The notes beneath the pieces are model-generated. The model made no database searches, was not told where the DNA came from, and was given only the letters and a program-made list of their open reading frames with translations. DNA of 64,000 nt from a virus, in the IMG/VR virus record IMGVR_UViG_3300043436_003696, positions 26,099 to 90,098 of that record, one strand, 5' to 3'. The position numbers and the translations under genes are program-made. Of this stretch, positions 1-9,057 are shown piece by piece. The stretch's first letter is position 1. Each line of letters starts with the position of its first letter.

Positions 1-1
1 A

Positions 2-205
2 GAATTAGTTAATACTTATAATAAAATGTCTTCTACTAGAAAAACAGAATTTGCTAATAGTACTGGAATTAAAAACTCACAACAATTTGAAAGTAATGTA
101 ACTGAAATTGTAAATAAACTTTCTGAAAATGAAAATTTAACAACAAAAGATATTGATACAATAATTAGAGATACAATTAATAAATGTTTTAAAGGAAAAG
201 TATAA
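2..205 (+). CDS. partial small protein, 3' end only
   Basis: An open frame enters from the left edge and ends at TAA 203-205, which overlaps the ATG of the next gene (TAATG), a sign of translational coupling. About 67 residues are visible, rich in Asn, Lys and Thr, ending FKGKV. A start at the ATG at 26 would give about 59 residues, but the frame is open to the edge, so the gene probably begins outside. I do not recognise it. Tight coupling to the giant gene suggests a shared late transcript. Confidence 0.6.
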   Translation, partial: ELVNTYNKMSSTRKTEFANSTGIKNSQQFESNVTEIVNKLSENENLTTKDIDTIIRDTINKCFKGKV

Positions 206-3200
206 TGGCTACATGTATAAACAGAAATCACCCTAATTTTAAACAAATTAGTGAAGCTAATAATAATAATGATATATTAGCTAATATTTTAATTGATAAT
301 TGGCAACAACGTAATAATACGGATATTATACCAACTTTAGAAGAATTAAAAGGTAAATCTTTTAGTGTTATTAAACCAGGTGTAGAAGAATTATTTGATT
401 CTAACCCTGAATTACCATCTCAAGTATATGAAGCTTTAGGGTTTGAAAATTTAACAAGAGACCAATTTAATAATATTACGAATATGAATTCTGATATTAA
501 TAATGGTTGGAAGTTACATTTATCTATAAAAGGAGTAGAAGAATATGAATCAACTGAAGACAGTACACCATCTAAAGAAATTGAAAAAAGAGCTACTAAA
601 ACAATTTCTATTTTAAATACTTTAAAAAATAGAAATTTAATACAAGATTATAAAATAGGAAATGATGGAGGGCAGCCAGGTAAAAACATTACAGTCTATA
701 TCGGAAATTCAAAAACTATAGATGAAGTTGTTAAAATATTATCAACAGATGAATTAAGAGAGTCTAACATAGAAGGAAATTTAAGTTTAGCTAAAGGTAT
801 TTCTGCAAGATTTGATTCTCATAGAAACGATTTAAAAGTAGATTCTGAAAAATATAAACTATTTAGATATGGTGTAAATGGAATACCAAATATAAGATAT
901 GGCTCTAGTGGAGTTAATCAATATTCAAATGAAGAAATTCCTTATAGTTTAGAATTGTTACAAGCATCATTAGGTAGTTATTTTAATAGTTCGTCTATTA
1001 TAAATAATAAACTTAATAAGCTATATCCTAATACTGTACAGATTAGCAGTCAAATAACCCCACAACAAAAACAACAAGCTTTACAACAATATTCTCAATA
1101 CTTAGATACTATATTTCCTGATAGTAAAGTAAAAGATATTGTTTATCATGGTACAGAAGATAAATTTGACAAATTTGATATAAAGTATTTTGGAAAAAAT
1201 GATTTCGGAGATTTAGGTAAAGGTTTTTATTTTGCTTTTGATAAAGCTAGTATATTTAATGAACCTATTGTTGTATCTGCTATTGTTAATGATACTAACA
1301 GTAAACAAAGTCCTGGATATGAGATAATGATTCCCAATGCAGAACAAATTCATATACTAGGAAATAAACAAGATATAGAAGGGTTTAAAGAGTTTGTAGG
1401 CAAAAAAAATAATTTAGAATCTTTTCAAAAAGATAAAGAAGGCAAAGTAATTAAAGTAGAAAGTAGTGACGAATTAATTGATTGGTTAAAACAAAATAAT
1501 ATAATTACAAAACAAACTGAAAAAGGTGATTGGTTATTAAAAGTTTCTATTGATGCAACACCTACAGGTATTCAAACTAATAAAAACTTAGATAAATTAA
1601 AAAGTATTAAAGGTAAAAATATAATAAGAATTAATAAAACCAATGAAAAATTTAAAGAAACTTTTAAAACTAATTTAAATATAATTGAACCTAATTTATT
1701 AAATAGTGGTATAGTTAAATTTAATAAAGAAGCTTTAACTTTATTAAATAGCCCCACTATAAATTTTCAATTATCTTCTAAAGATACTGAAAATTTTATA
1801 CCTGATGAACAATTAGATTCTCGTATTAGAGAATTTTGTACTAAACTTGGTATTAAAGTAAATATTGATTCTGTTTTAGATGCAGAAGGTAATCCTATAC
1901 CAGACGTTGTAGCCAGAGCTAAATTTGTTAGAGAAAACTTATCTGCTATTATTGATATTGCTCAAAATAAACAAGGTTATGACACGTTAACAGAAGAAGC
2001 TGTACATTTTTTAGTATGGATGATGCGAGGAACTCCTTTATATAATTCTATGATTAATGATGTAATAAAAACAGATACTTATAAACAAGTTAAAAAAGAA
2101 TATGCAAATGTATATTCTTCTGAAATACAGTTTAAAGAAGAAGCTATTACTAAATTAATAACTGAATCTGTTATTCAACAACACCAAAAAGGAACTAAAC
2201 TTACTTTTGATGAATATACCAATATTAATAATAGAATAAATCGTTGGTTTAATAAAGTAATGTCGTTTATAAAAGATTTATTAGCTAAATATTCTGTTAA
2301 TGAATATGATGTAGCTGCTATGAAACTTTTATTTAATGATACATCTGATTTATCTTTAAATAATATAAATAACAATGAAGAAATGTATCAATTAGAAACT
2401 AATGATATATCTTCTAAAATTAATGATGCGATTAATAAAATTAAAAGTAGACATATTAAAAGAGATTCTAACCATAAGTATAGTGAAGATGGTTTTGAGT
2501 ATTCAAAAAGTGTTACTGAATATATTCAAAGAAATAAACAATTTCCTGATAGAAGCCCTTCTGAAAAAGAACAAGACGAATTTGCTAGAAAAATAGGAGA
2601 TTTAGGTCACGCTGATTTTAATAACTCATTAAAAAGAGCAATTGAATTAAAAGAAATTGGTAGTTATAAAACAGCAATAGAAATATACACTAATCCCTCT
2701 ATTAGAAGTAAAATTGATACTTTAGTAGATGATATAGTTTCTTCTTATGGAGAAAATGCTAGATTCTTAACTGAACAAATGATTGGTGATAAAAGTAAAG
2801 ATATTGCAGGAGCATTTGACTTTTTAGTAGTTTATGAAAAAAATAATCAGGTAGAAGCAGAAATTTTAGATTTTAAATTTACTCAATTTAAAAAAGAAAA
2901 AAGTAAAGTAATTGCTGATGAAATACCTGCTTATAAAAAGAAAGATTATCAAGAACAGTTAAAAACATATAAAAATATTTTACAAAATGCTTATGGGTTA
3001 AAATTTAATATTAATGCGTCATTAATACCTATTGGATTAAACACTATTAAAAAAGACAATAATTGGTTTTTAACTGGTGTTGAAATAGGTTCTACTAAAT
3101 TTAATGAAGAAAAAAAATATTTAAATCCTATACCTTTAGAAACAAATAAAACAGGTAATGATTCTGTAGATTCTATAGTAGCTGGTTTAGTGGCACAAAA

Positions 3201-6141
3201 AAATATAATTACAAAACAAGAACCTGAAACAGAAGAAGAAAAAAATAAAAAAATTATACGTCTTAAATCAATTAATGCAACTATTAAAAAAATTATTCTT
3301 ACAAAAGATTTAGAAGAATTTTTTAACGAAGCTAAATTTGAATTAGATAATATTTTATCTGGTAATATAACACCTGAAAAATTAGAAGCTGCTGGAGAAA
3401 TTTTACCTTTTTATAAAAACTTAAACTTTAGTGATTATATTAGTTCTTTTTCAGAAGATAAAGAATTACAAAAAACAGCTGTAAATAATTTAGGTAATTT
3501 TTTAATTAAAATACAAAAAATAGAAAAAATTTATAACGAAAATTTAGATAAAATAGCTGATAGTATTGGAGAAAAACTTGGAGTTGATGGTATAAATATA
3601 CCACAAAAAGATATTGGGTGGTGGTCTAAAATACTTAGTTACTTTTCAAGTAGCCAAAATCCGCATATACAAAGTTTATATAAATTATGGATTTCTGCAA
3701 AAGATACTGCAAGATTAGCTTTTGAAAAAGATTTAACAGAAATTGAAAAACTTCATAAAGATGTTTTAGAGTATGCTTCTAAAAACGGTATTGAATCTAA
3801 AAATGCTTATAAATTCATGCTTAAAAGAGATAAATTTAATAATCTTATTTTAATTGATAAATTTAGTAAAGAAGCTAGAAAAAAAATAAATAAAGCTAGA
3901 GAAGAAAAAAATTACTCTTATCTAAAAAAAGTTTTAGAATTTGATGAAAAGAAATACCTTGAAAAATATGAACAAGATAAAGCTTTTTATGAAAAACGAT
4001 ATGAAGGGGATAATAAAAAAATAAAACAAATGTTAGAGTTAACTAAAAAACAATTTGATGTTAGAAAATCTGAATATGCTTTATTAAATAAAAATAATCG
4101 CTTTGTAAAACTAAATGAAAAAGAAGTAGAAAAATCTAGTGAGTATGAACACATACAAAAAACACCTGAATTAAAAGCTTTTTACGATTATTTTGTAGAT
4201 AAAGTTTCTAATACTAGAAAAGAATTAGGTTTAGAATATGATTATAAGTTTGTACCACAAATAGGTAAGTCTATTATAGAAGCTATAACAGATGACGATA
4301 CTAAATTTAGTTTTGGAGATAATTTTTGGAATAGTGTTTCTACTAATAAAAATGGTAGTTATGGTGAAGTAAATGTTTTAACAGGTAATGTTGAATACCA
4401 AATATCTATGCCTTATCAAACTAAAATTGGTGAAAATTCTTCAGCAGATTTAGGTAAAGTTTTAGCATTATGGAGTAAAGCTGCACATGATACTAACCAA
4501 CTTAAAAAAATAGAAACTAGTAGTAAAATATTATTACAACACCTTGAAAAACAAGAATTTTATTTAACAGATTTTTTTGGTGACCCCAAAACTAAAAAAG
4601 ATTCACAAGATTTAGCATTAGTCAATGCTGAAAATAGTAACACTCTATCTGCATATATTAGTTATATGCAAGAAGCTATTTACGGTGTACAAAACGCTAA
4701 TGGTATGGCATTACCTAAAACAAGAAAAAGAGCTAAACGTGATTCAGAAGGTAATGTTGTAAAAGATGAAAATGGTAATATTGTAATGGAAGAATATGAA
4801 TTACCTGTTAGTGTAGATAAGTTAGTACAAAAAGTATTATCTTATATATCTGGTAATGCTTTAGGTTTTAATGTAATTTCAGCAGGAGCTAACTTAGGTG
4901 GAGGATTAGCTAACGGTTATTATATAGCACATCAAGATAAATTTTACAATAAAAAACAATTTACTAACGCAATTAGATTATTTAGTGCTGGTAGTATGAA
5001 TCTTCAGACAAAAGCTTTATTAAGGTACTTTGATATTACAGGTAATATGGAAGGTTTTAATAAAGCAAATGCATTATCAGTAAGTGCTGCTGACAGATTT
5101 TTAACTTATGATAAGTTATATACACTACAGAAAAAAGGAGATGATTTAATACATAACACAATTTTATTATCATTACTTCAATCTCATGGTATTTCAGAAA
5201 ATGGTAAAATAAAACTTTTGTCTAAATTACCAGAAGGTACTAAATCTTTACTAGAATCTACTGAAATTAAAGAAGATGAAATTTATATTAAAGGATTAAC
5301 TGATAATAAAGATAAAACAGAATATTTAAATTTTAGACGTAAAGCACATGAACTATCTAAAAAAATAGTAGGTGTTAGTCCTGACCATGATATTAGATTA
5401 GCTAATCAAACTATTATGGGTAGAATATTAATGCAGTTTAGAAATTGGTTGCCTAGAATGGCTGAAGAAAGATTTATGATTGGTACTAGATTTAATAAAA
5501 ATTTAGATGATTTTGAAAAAGGTAGATACATTAGTTTTGTACAGTTTCTTAATAAAAATATAACTGATGGTATGCTACAAATAACAAAATCATATATTGG
5601 TATAGGTGGTAATTTTGATGAAGTACTTTCTAAAAAATGGGAATTATTAAATCAAGAAACTAAAAACAAATATTTAAATAATACAGCAAATGAAGCAGAA
5701 GCAAAAGCGTCTTTCATATCTACTGAAAAAGCTAATTTAAAAGCAACAGTTTTAGAATTACAACTCATGTCTTTATTATTTGCTGCATTAATGCTATTAA
5801 ATGGTGGGGATGATGATGATGATAAATCACCAGTTAAAAAAATGCTTATAGCTATGACAGATAGATTACATAGTGAACTTTCTTTTTTTGTTTTACCACC
5901 ATCATTTTTAACAATTATAAAATCTCCTGTAGCTGCAAGTAGTACACTTAATGATAGTTATAACATAGTTGAAGATATTATAGGTCAAACAGTAGGTTTT
6001 ATTACAAATGATGAAGATAGAATGGATAAAAATAAACCTTTAAAAAGAACAGGTAAAATGTTTCCGCTTTTAAAAGAAGGTATAAAAGATTTTGACATTA
6101 TGTTTGATGACAGTTATCTTGATAATATTAAAAGTTGGTAA
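205..6141 (+). CDS. giant polyvalent protein: ADP-ribosyltransferase, PD-(D/E)XK nuclease, hydrophobic C-terminus
   Basis: A 1978-residue protein of the phage polyvalent type. These are known as large multidomain proteins thought to be injected with the DNA to disarm the host. Seen: an ART-like segment at about residues 310-350 (VYHGTEDKFDKF, then DLGKGFYFAFD), typical of ART-PolyVal enzymes that transfer ADP-ribose from NAD; a TEEAVHFL segment near 595 that resembles the peptidase-like domain of such proteins but lacks a full HExxH; and a RecB-like nuclease at about 800-925 (GHADFNNS, AGAFDFLVV, EILDFKF, YQEQLKTYK), where D-x-K and Q-xxx-Y fit PD-(D/E)XK. Long helical, Lys/Glu-rich stretches follow. 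Near residue 1850 there is one hydrophobic helix (LMSLLFAALMLL) followed by an Asp run. The start ATG overlaps the previous stop. A terminator follows at once. Delivery with the virion is inference. Confidence 0.8.
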   Translation: MATCINRNHPNFKQISEANNNNDILANILIDNWQQRNNTDIIPTLEELKGKSFSVIKPGVEELFDSNPELPSQVYEALGFENLTRDQFNNITNMNSDINNGWKLHLSIKGVEEYESTEDSTPSKEIEKRATKTISILNTLKNRNLIQDYKIGNDGGQPGKNITVYIGNSKTIDEVVKILSTDELRESNIEGNLSLAKGISARFDSHRNDLKVDSEKYKLFRYGVNGIPNIRYGSSGVNQYSNEEIPYSLELLQASLGSYFNSSSIINNKLNKLYPNTVQISSQITPQQKQQALQQYSQYLDTIFPDSKVKDIVYHGTEDKFDKFDIKYFGKNDFGDLGKGFYFAFDKASIFNEPIVVSAIVNDTNSKQSPGYEIMIPNAEQIHILGNKQDIEGFKEFVGKKNNLESFQKDKEGKVIKVESSDELIDWLKQNNIITKQTEKGDWLLKVSIDATPTGIQTNKNLDKLKSIKGKNIIRINKTNEKFKETFKTNLNIIEPNLLNSGIVKFNKEALTLLNSPTINFQLSSKDTENFIPDEQLDSRIREFCTKLGIKVNIDSVLDAEGNPIPDVVARAKFVRENLSAIIDIAQNKQGYDTLTEEAVHFLVWMMRGTPLYNSMINDVIKTDTYKQVKKEYANVYSSEIQFKEEAITKLITESVIQQHQKGTKLTFDEYTNINNRINRWFNKVMSFIKDLLAKYSVNEYDVAAMKLLFNDTSDLSLNNINNNEEMYQLETNDISSKINDAINKIKSRHIKRDSNHKYSEDGFEYSKSVTEYIQRNKQFPDRSPSEKEQDEFARKIGDLGHADFNNSLKRAIELKEIGSYKTAIEIYTNPSIRSKIDTLVDDIVSSYGENARFLTEQMIGDKSKDIAGAFDFLVVYEKNNQVEAEILDFKFTQFKKEKSKVIADEIPAYKKKDYQEQLKTYKNILQNAYGLKFNINASLIPIGLNTIKKDNNWFLTGVEIGSTKFNEEKKYLNPIPLETNKTGNDSVDSIVAGLVAQKNIITKQEPETEEEKNKKIIRLKSINATIKKIILTKDLEEFFNEAKFELDNILSGNITPEKLEAAGEILPFYKNLNFSDYISSFSEDKELQKTAVNNLGNFLIKIQKIEKIYNENLDKIADSIGEKLGVDGINIPQKDIGWWSKILSYFSSSQNPHIQSLYKLWISAKDTARLAFEKDLTEIEKLHKDVLEYASKNGIESKNAYKFMLKRDKFNNLILIDKFSKEARKKINKAREEKNYSYLKKVLEFDEKKYLEKYEQDKAFYEKRYEGDNKKIKQMLELTKKQFDVRKSEYALLNKNNRFVKLNEKEVEKSSEYEHIQKTPELKAFYDYFVDKVSNTRKELGLEYDYKFVPQIGKSIIEAITDDDTKFSFGDNFWNSVSTNKNGSYGEVNVLTGNVEYQISMPYQTKIGENSSADLGKVLALWSKAAHDTNQLKKIETSSKILLQHLEKQEFYLTDFFGDPKTKKDSQDLALVNAENSNTLSAYISYMQEAIYGVQNANGMALPKTRKRAKRDSEGNVVKDENGNIVMEEYELPVSVDKLVQKVLSYISGNALGFNVISAGANLGGGLANGYYIAHQDKFYNKKQFTNAIRLFSAGSMNLQTKALLRYFDITGNMEGFNKANALSVSAADRFLTYDKLYTLQKKGDDLIHNTILLSLLQSHGISENGKIKLLSKLPEGTKSLLESTEIKEDEIYIKGLTDNKDKTEYLNFRRKAHELSKKIVGVSPDHDIRLANQTIMGRILMQFRNWLPRMAEERFMIGTRFNKNLDDFEKGRYISFVQFLNKNITDGMLQITKSYIGIGGNFDEVLSKKWELLNQETKNKYLNNTANEAEAKASFISTEKANLKATVLELQLMSLLFAALMLLNGGDDDDDKSPVKKMLIAMTDRLHSELSFFVLPPSFLTIIKSPVAASSTLNDSYNIVEDIIGQTVGFITNDEDRMDKNKPLKRTGKMFPLLKEGIKDFDIMFDDSYLDNIKSW

Positions 6142-6152
6142 TTAATAAATAG

Positions 6153-6176
6153 AAAAGGGGTTATTAACCCCTTTTT
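6153..6176. terminator. bidirectional intrinsic terminator
   Basis: Perfect inverted repeat AAAAGGGG / CCCCTTTT with a 7-nt centre, starting 12 bases after the giant gene's stop and followed by a T-rich tract on the plus strand. It ends plus-strand transcription and, being symmetric, may also stop leftward transcription. Confidence 0.85.
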
Positions 6177-6191
6177 CTTTGCGATAAAAAC

Positions 6192-6239
6192 TTTTAGCCT
6201 TGCCCTATACTTAAAATTTTTAGTTTCTACTGGCTAAAA
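6192..6239 (-). terminator. probable terminator of the leftward block
   Basis: TTTTAGCC (6192-6199) pairs with GGCTAAAA (6232-6239) across a 32-nt loop. Read leftward, the stem is followed by a T-rich run. It lies just after the last minus-strand gene (stop at 6247), so two terminators sit back to back between convergent blocks. The long loop makes it weaker than the 6153 hairpin. Confidence 0.5.
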
Positions 6240-6246
6240 TTTTTAA

Positions 6247-6786
6247 CTATTTTAAAAAAGTATTAGTTGTTACTATTTCTAAGGTTTTTCGTTCTTCATC
6301 TAAATTTCTATTTAATGCAGCTTCTTCTGTAAACTTTTCTGGATAACGTACTTTTAATTTTTCTATGTTGTTGTATAAACATTTTTCAAAATTTAAATTA
6401 TAATATTCTGCTATACATTTCATAGTAAATATTATATCATTATGATTATTACGTTGTATATCAAAATATAAAAGATGTCTTAATATTTCATCAAAATCTT
6501 CTATTTTATAATTAGCTATATATTTTTCTAATGTTACTTCGAGATTTAAAAAAGTAGCTTCATTACAAGCATACCAAGCTACATCTGCTAATTCTTCACC
6601 TAAATTTACTATATCAATAGATTTTTTATAAGCTAATTCTTTTTTAAATATATCTAATATTTCACCTATTTCTGTTAATACCCCTAATTTCATGTGTAAT
6701 AAATCTTTTTCTAAACTTCCTAAACTTACGCAAGTTCTTTTAGCTAATTGTTGGTATTCTTGTATTGTTAATGTATTATTGCTCAT
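6247..6786 (-). CDS. MazG-like nucleotide pyrophosphohydrolase
   Basis: 179 residues. The first half has the all-alpha NTP pyrophosphohydrolase pattern: an N-terminal YQQLAKRT, then LTEIGEILDIFKKE and NLGEELADVAWY, whose acidic residues (E-x-x-E and E-x-x-x-D) would bind Mg. MazG-type enzymes hydrolyse (d)NTPs to monophosphates. Phage copies are thought to tune nucleotide pools or lower alarmones in the host. The second half is an extra helical region of unknown role. It is the last gene of the leftward block, just before the convergent terminators. Family call is good; the substrate is unknown. Confidence 0.75.
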   Translation of the reverse strand: MSNNTLTIQEYQQLAKRTCVSLGSLEKDLLHMKLGVLTEIGEILDIFKKELAYKKSIDIVNLGEELADVAWYACNEATFLNLEVTLEKYIANYKIEDFDEILRHLLYFDIQRNNHNDIIFTMKCIAEYYNLNFEKCLYNNIEKLKVRYPEKFTEEAALNRNLDEERKTLEIVTTNTFLK

Positions 6787-6859
6787 ATTTTTTTTTCAAT
6801 TAAATTTAAATCCTCATAATTTTACATAAAAAGATAAACTTTCATATAGTTCTTTGTAA

Positions 6860-7156
6860 CTAATTGTTTTCTGTTTTAGTTTTATATTGCTCATAAAGTA
6901 TATCTAATATTTTCATACCTTCTTCAAATTCTTTGTCTAATTCTTCAATAGGTAATTGTTTATCAATTCGTTTTATAAAATAATCATTTCGTTCTATAGC
7001 TTTTTTAATTAATTTTTTATAATCATTATTTATATATTCTTGTAAAAACAAAAATTGTTCATTTAATGCTTTACTAAGTCTATATAAAATAATAATGTGT
7101 TTAATTAATTCTTTTCCAGTTAATTTATTGCTTAAATTACCATTCAATTCTGTCAT
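6860..7156 (-). CDS. small helical protein, unknown
   Basis: About 98 residues, helical, rich in Lys, Leu and Ile. I place the start at MTELNG (7156), which overlaps the 3' end of the uracil-DNA glycosylase gene; an ATG two codons upstream is also possible. The overlap suggests coupled translation. No family is recognised. Confidence 0.6.
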   Translation of the reverse strand: MTELNGNLSNKLTGKELIKHIIILYRLSKALNEQFLFLQEYINNDYKKLIKKAIERNDYFIKRIDKQLPIEELDKEFEEGMKILDILYEQYKTKTENN

Positions 7157-7817
7157 AACCATTATCCATTAAAAATTTATTAGCTAAACTAAAACAATTA
7201 TTATAATTCCATTTTTTATCTTCATTATATAATGAAGCATTAGGGTGTTCACATTCTATAATTAATGCTTTTTTATTTACTATGTGTAATTTAACTTCTT
7301 TGGTTTTTTTACCAAATAATAAATAAAGAACAGGTTCATTTTTTTCTTGTAATTTATAAATAATAGCTGTTATAAATTTATCCCAATCTAAAATAGTATG
7401 ACTTTCAGGTTTTTGTTTTTCAACAGATAATGTTTTATTTAATAATAAAATTCCTTGATTAGCCCATCTTTCTAAATTACCATCTTGTTCTACTTTAAAC
7501 CCTTTGTAAATATCTTCTTCTATTGCTTTAAATATAGTTTCTAAAGCAAAAGGATATTTCATAGCATCTTCTCTACAGCTAAATGCTAGTCCATCTGATT
7601 CACCATTAGTATAAGGTTCTTGACCTACAATTACAATTTTAGTATTTTTATAAGAAGTTAATTTTAAAGCTTTAAAAAAATCTTTAGGTTCTGGATAAAT
7701 TGTTTTACCTAATGTTATTTCATTTTGAATATAAACACCCATTTTATGAAAATAAGGTTTATGTAGTTCATCTTGTAAAATTTCATCCCAATCATTTTTA
7801 AAAAGATTTACTATCAT
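7137..7817 (-). CDS. ung: uracil-DNA glycosylase, family 1-like
   Basis: 226 residues, the usual length for family-1 UDG, which removes uracil from DNA in base excision repair. Seen: the water-activating loop VGQEPYTNGESDGLAFSC near residue 64, LLNKTLSVE and the DNA-intercalation loop region CEHPNASLY. In the canonical family these are GQDPYH, LNxxLTV and HPSPLS. The catalytic Asp is replaced by Glu and the loop His by Thr, so activity may be changed. The gene overlaps both neighbours by a few bases. UDG is common in replication modules of crAss-like and other phages. Fold assignment is firm; activity is not certain. Confidence 0.9.
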   Translation of the reverse strand: MIVNLFKNDWDEILQDELHKPYFHKMGVYIQNEITLGKTIYPEPKDFFKALKLTSYKNTKIVIVGQEPYTNGESDGLAFSCREDAMKYPFALETIFKAIEEDIYKGFKVEQDGNLERWANQGILLLNKTLSVEKQKPESHTILDWDKFITAIIYKLQEKNEPVLYLLFGKKTKEVKLHIVNKKALIIECEHPNASLYNEDKKWNYNNCFSLANKFLMDNGYDRIEW

Positions 7818-8002
7818 TATAATTCAGCTCCTTTTCTTGGTGGTATAATAATTGATACAGGTTCTTTTCTTTTAAAAACTTGTACCCAACTTATTTTTTC
7901 TTCATACATTTTTTCACCAAAAAATTCTTTAGCTTTTTTTTGTGCTTTAAAAATATCTTCAGCTTCTATATTTAATGTAAATTCAAATTGTCGTAACATC
8001 AT
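7817..8002 (-). CDS. small protein, unknown
   Basis: 61 residues, beginning MMLRQFEFTLNIEAEDIFKAQKKAKEFFG, an alternating strand then helix that resembles small ferredoxin-like folds. It overlaps the zinc-ribbon gene upstream and the glycosylase gene downstream. Function is unknown. Confidence 0.6.
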   Translation of the reverse strand: MMLRQFEFTLNIEAEDIFKAQKKAKEFFGEKMYEEKISWVQVFKRKEPVSIIIPPRKGAEL

Positions 8003-8196
8003 ATTTCTATTTCTTCATCTAAATTGTTAATAAACTGTGTATGTAAATGATTAAAAGATTTTTCTTCATCATCAATAAAAGTTGTGCAACCACATGTTGC
8101 ACAACTATGTTTTTTACTTGGAATTGGATTTAAACAATTTCTACATTGATTAAATTTATCAGGATTATTTATTACTTCTTCAATCGTCACTATCAT
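7999..8196 (-). CDS. small zinc-ribbon protein
   Basis: 65 residues with two CxxC knuckles (CRNC and CATC, plus a further Cys in CGCT) spaced as in a zinc ribbon, followed by an acidic tail. Such small phage proteins often bind nucleic acid or RNA polymerase, but no specific role can be read. The start overlaps the small frame upstream (ATGATAG). Confidence 0.65.
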   Translation of the reverse strand: MIVTIEEVINNPDKFNQCRNCLNPIPSKKHSCATCGCTTFIDDEEKSFNHLHTQFINNLDEEIEI

Positions 8197-8284
8197 TTTT
8201 ATGTATTAAATCTACATGTTCATTACAATTATTACACCAAGTATCATTACTTTCCCCATTTACTATTGCACCTAAATCTGCCAT
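8180..8284 (-). CDS. 34-residue CxxC peptide
   Basis: ATG at 8284, TGA at 8180-8182. It encodes MADLGAIVNGES and ends HKNDSDD, with a WCNNCNEH zinc-knuckle-like centre. It fills the gap between two genes and overlaps the next start by a few bases, as its neighbours do. Short length keeps confidence modest. Confidence 0.45.
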   Translation of the reverse strand: MADLGAIVNGESNDTWCNNCNEHVDLIHKNDSDD

Positions 8285-8286
8285 AA

Positions 8287-8502
8287 TTATTCTATTTTTA
8301 GCAATCCTAGTTTTTTACATTTTATTTTAAAATCTTTAACTTTTTCTTGTATTGCTGAAAAAGGTATATCTTGATTATCTCCACCATTTTCTACAAAATC
8401 TACTAAAGAAACTTTAATATACGGTTCTGCTGAATCAGTTTTTAAAATTACCCATCCTGTATCATAAGGGTAACTAATTTCAAGGCTTATAATATTTCCC
8501 AT
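8287..8502 (-). CDS. small acidic protein, unknown
   Basis: 71 residues, with beta-rich start MGNIISLEISYPYDTGWVIL. It sits directly behind the 3' exon of DNA polymerase in a compact leftward run. Not recognised. Confidence 0.55.
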   Translation of the reverse strand: MGNIISLEISYPYDTGWVILKTDSAEPYIKVSLVDFVENGGDNQDIPFSAIQEKVKDFKIKCKKLGLLKIE

Positions 8503-8505
8503 AAT

Positions 8506-9024
8506 TTATTTCTCCCAACATTCGCTTATTTTACAATCTACTTCTACAGGAACACGTTTTAAAACTACTTTAGCCGATTCAATCATTATTCTATTTATTT
8601 CTTCTTTCCACCATTCAGAAATATTTATAGGACATTCTGTTCTAATTTCATCATAAACAGATAATAATATTTTAATAGGTAATTTTTCTGTAGTTATTTT
8701 TGTTTGAATAGTATATAAAGCCCATTTAATAATATCTCCATTAGTTCCTTGTATAGGAGTGTTTTTACCAGCTCGTTCTATTTCTCCTAAAACTGTAAAA
8801 TCATTATTAACTTTTGCAGTTGTCCATTCTGGAAAACGCCTCATTCTTTTAAAAGGTGGTGCTGTTCTAATGTAACCATTAGATTTTGCTACATTACCTA
8901 ATTCATCAAGTAGTTTTTTAACTTTTGGTACAGTGTTAAAAAATTTATCAATAATATTTTTAGCTTCTCTTATAGATATATCCATAGTATCAGCAAGTTT
9001 AAATTCAGACATTCCGTATGCCAA
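8506..9024 (-). CDS. DNA polymerase family A, 3' exon
   Basis: The last 172 residues of the polymerase palm and fingers. The exon starts LAYGMSEFKLADTM, the second half of motif B (O-helix), and holds motif C as SVYDEIRTECP, where the usual VHDE is VYDE. I place the exon start at 9024 because joining it to the upstream exon restores NFG-LAYGMS, matching E. coli INFGLIYGMS, and because the intron would then end in G, as group I introns do. Reading from GTG at 9027 as a separate gene would cut the protein inside its O-helix. Confidence 0.85.
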   Translation of the reverse strand: MAYGMSEFKLADTMDISIREAKNIIDKFFNTVPKVKKLLDELGNVAKSNGYIRTAPPFKRMRRFPEWTTAKVNNDFTVLGEIERAGKNTPIQGTNGDIIKWALYTIQTKITTEKLPIKILLSVYDEIRTECPINISEWWKEEINRIMIESAKVVLKRVPVEVDCKISECWEK

Positions 9025-9057
9025 CACGGTTACCCTGCATTTTCATACAGGTGTGGA

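Noticed and set aside
1985-2030. A zinc metallopeptidase in the giant protein
   Set aside because: Only TEEAVHFL is present; the first His of HExxH is missing, so I mention the resemblance but do not call the domain.
8506-9027. Polymerase 3' part as an independent gene starting at GTG 9027
   Set aside because: The start would fall inside motif B and add residues relative to all family A polymerases; intron joining gives an exact match.
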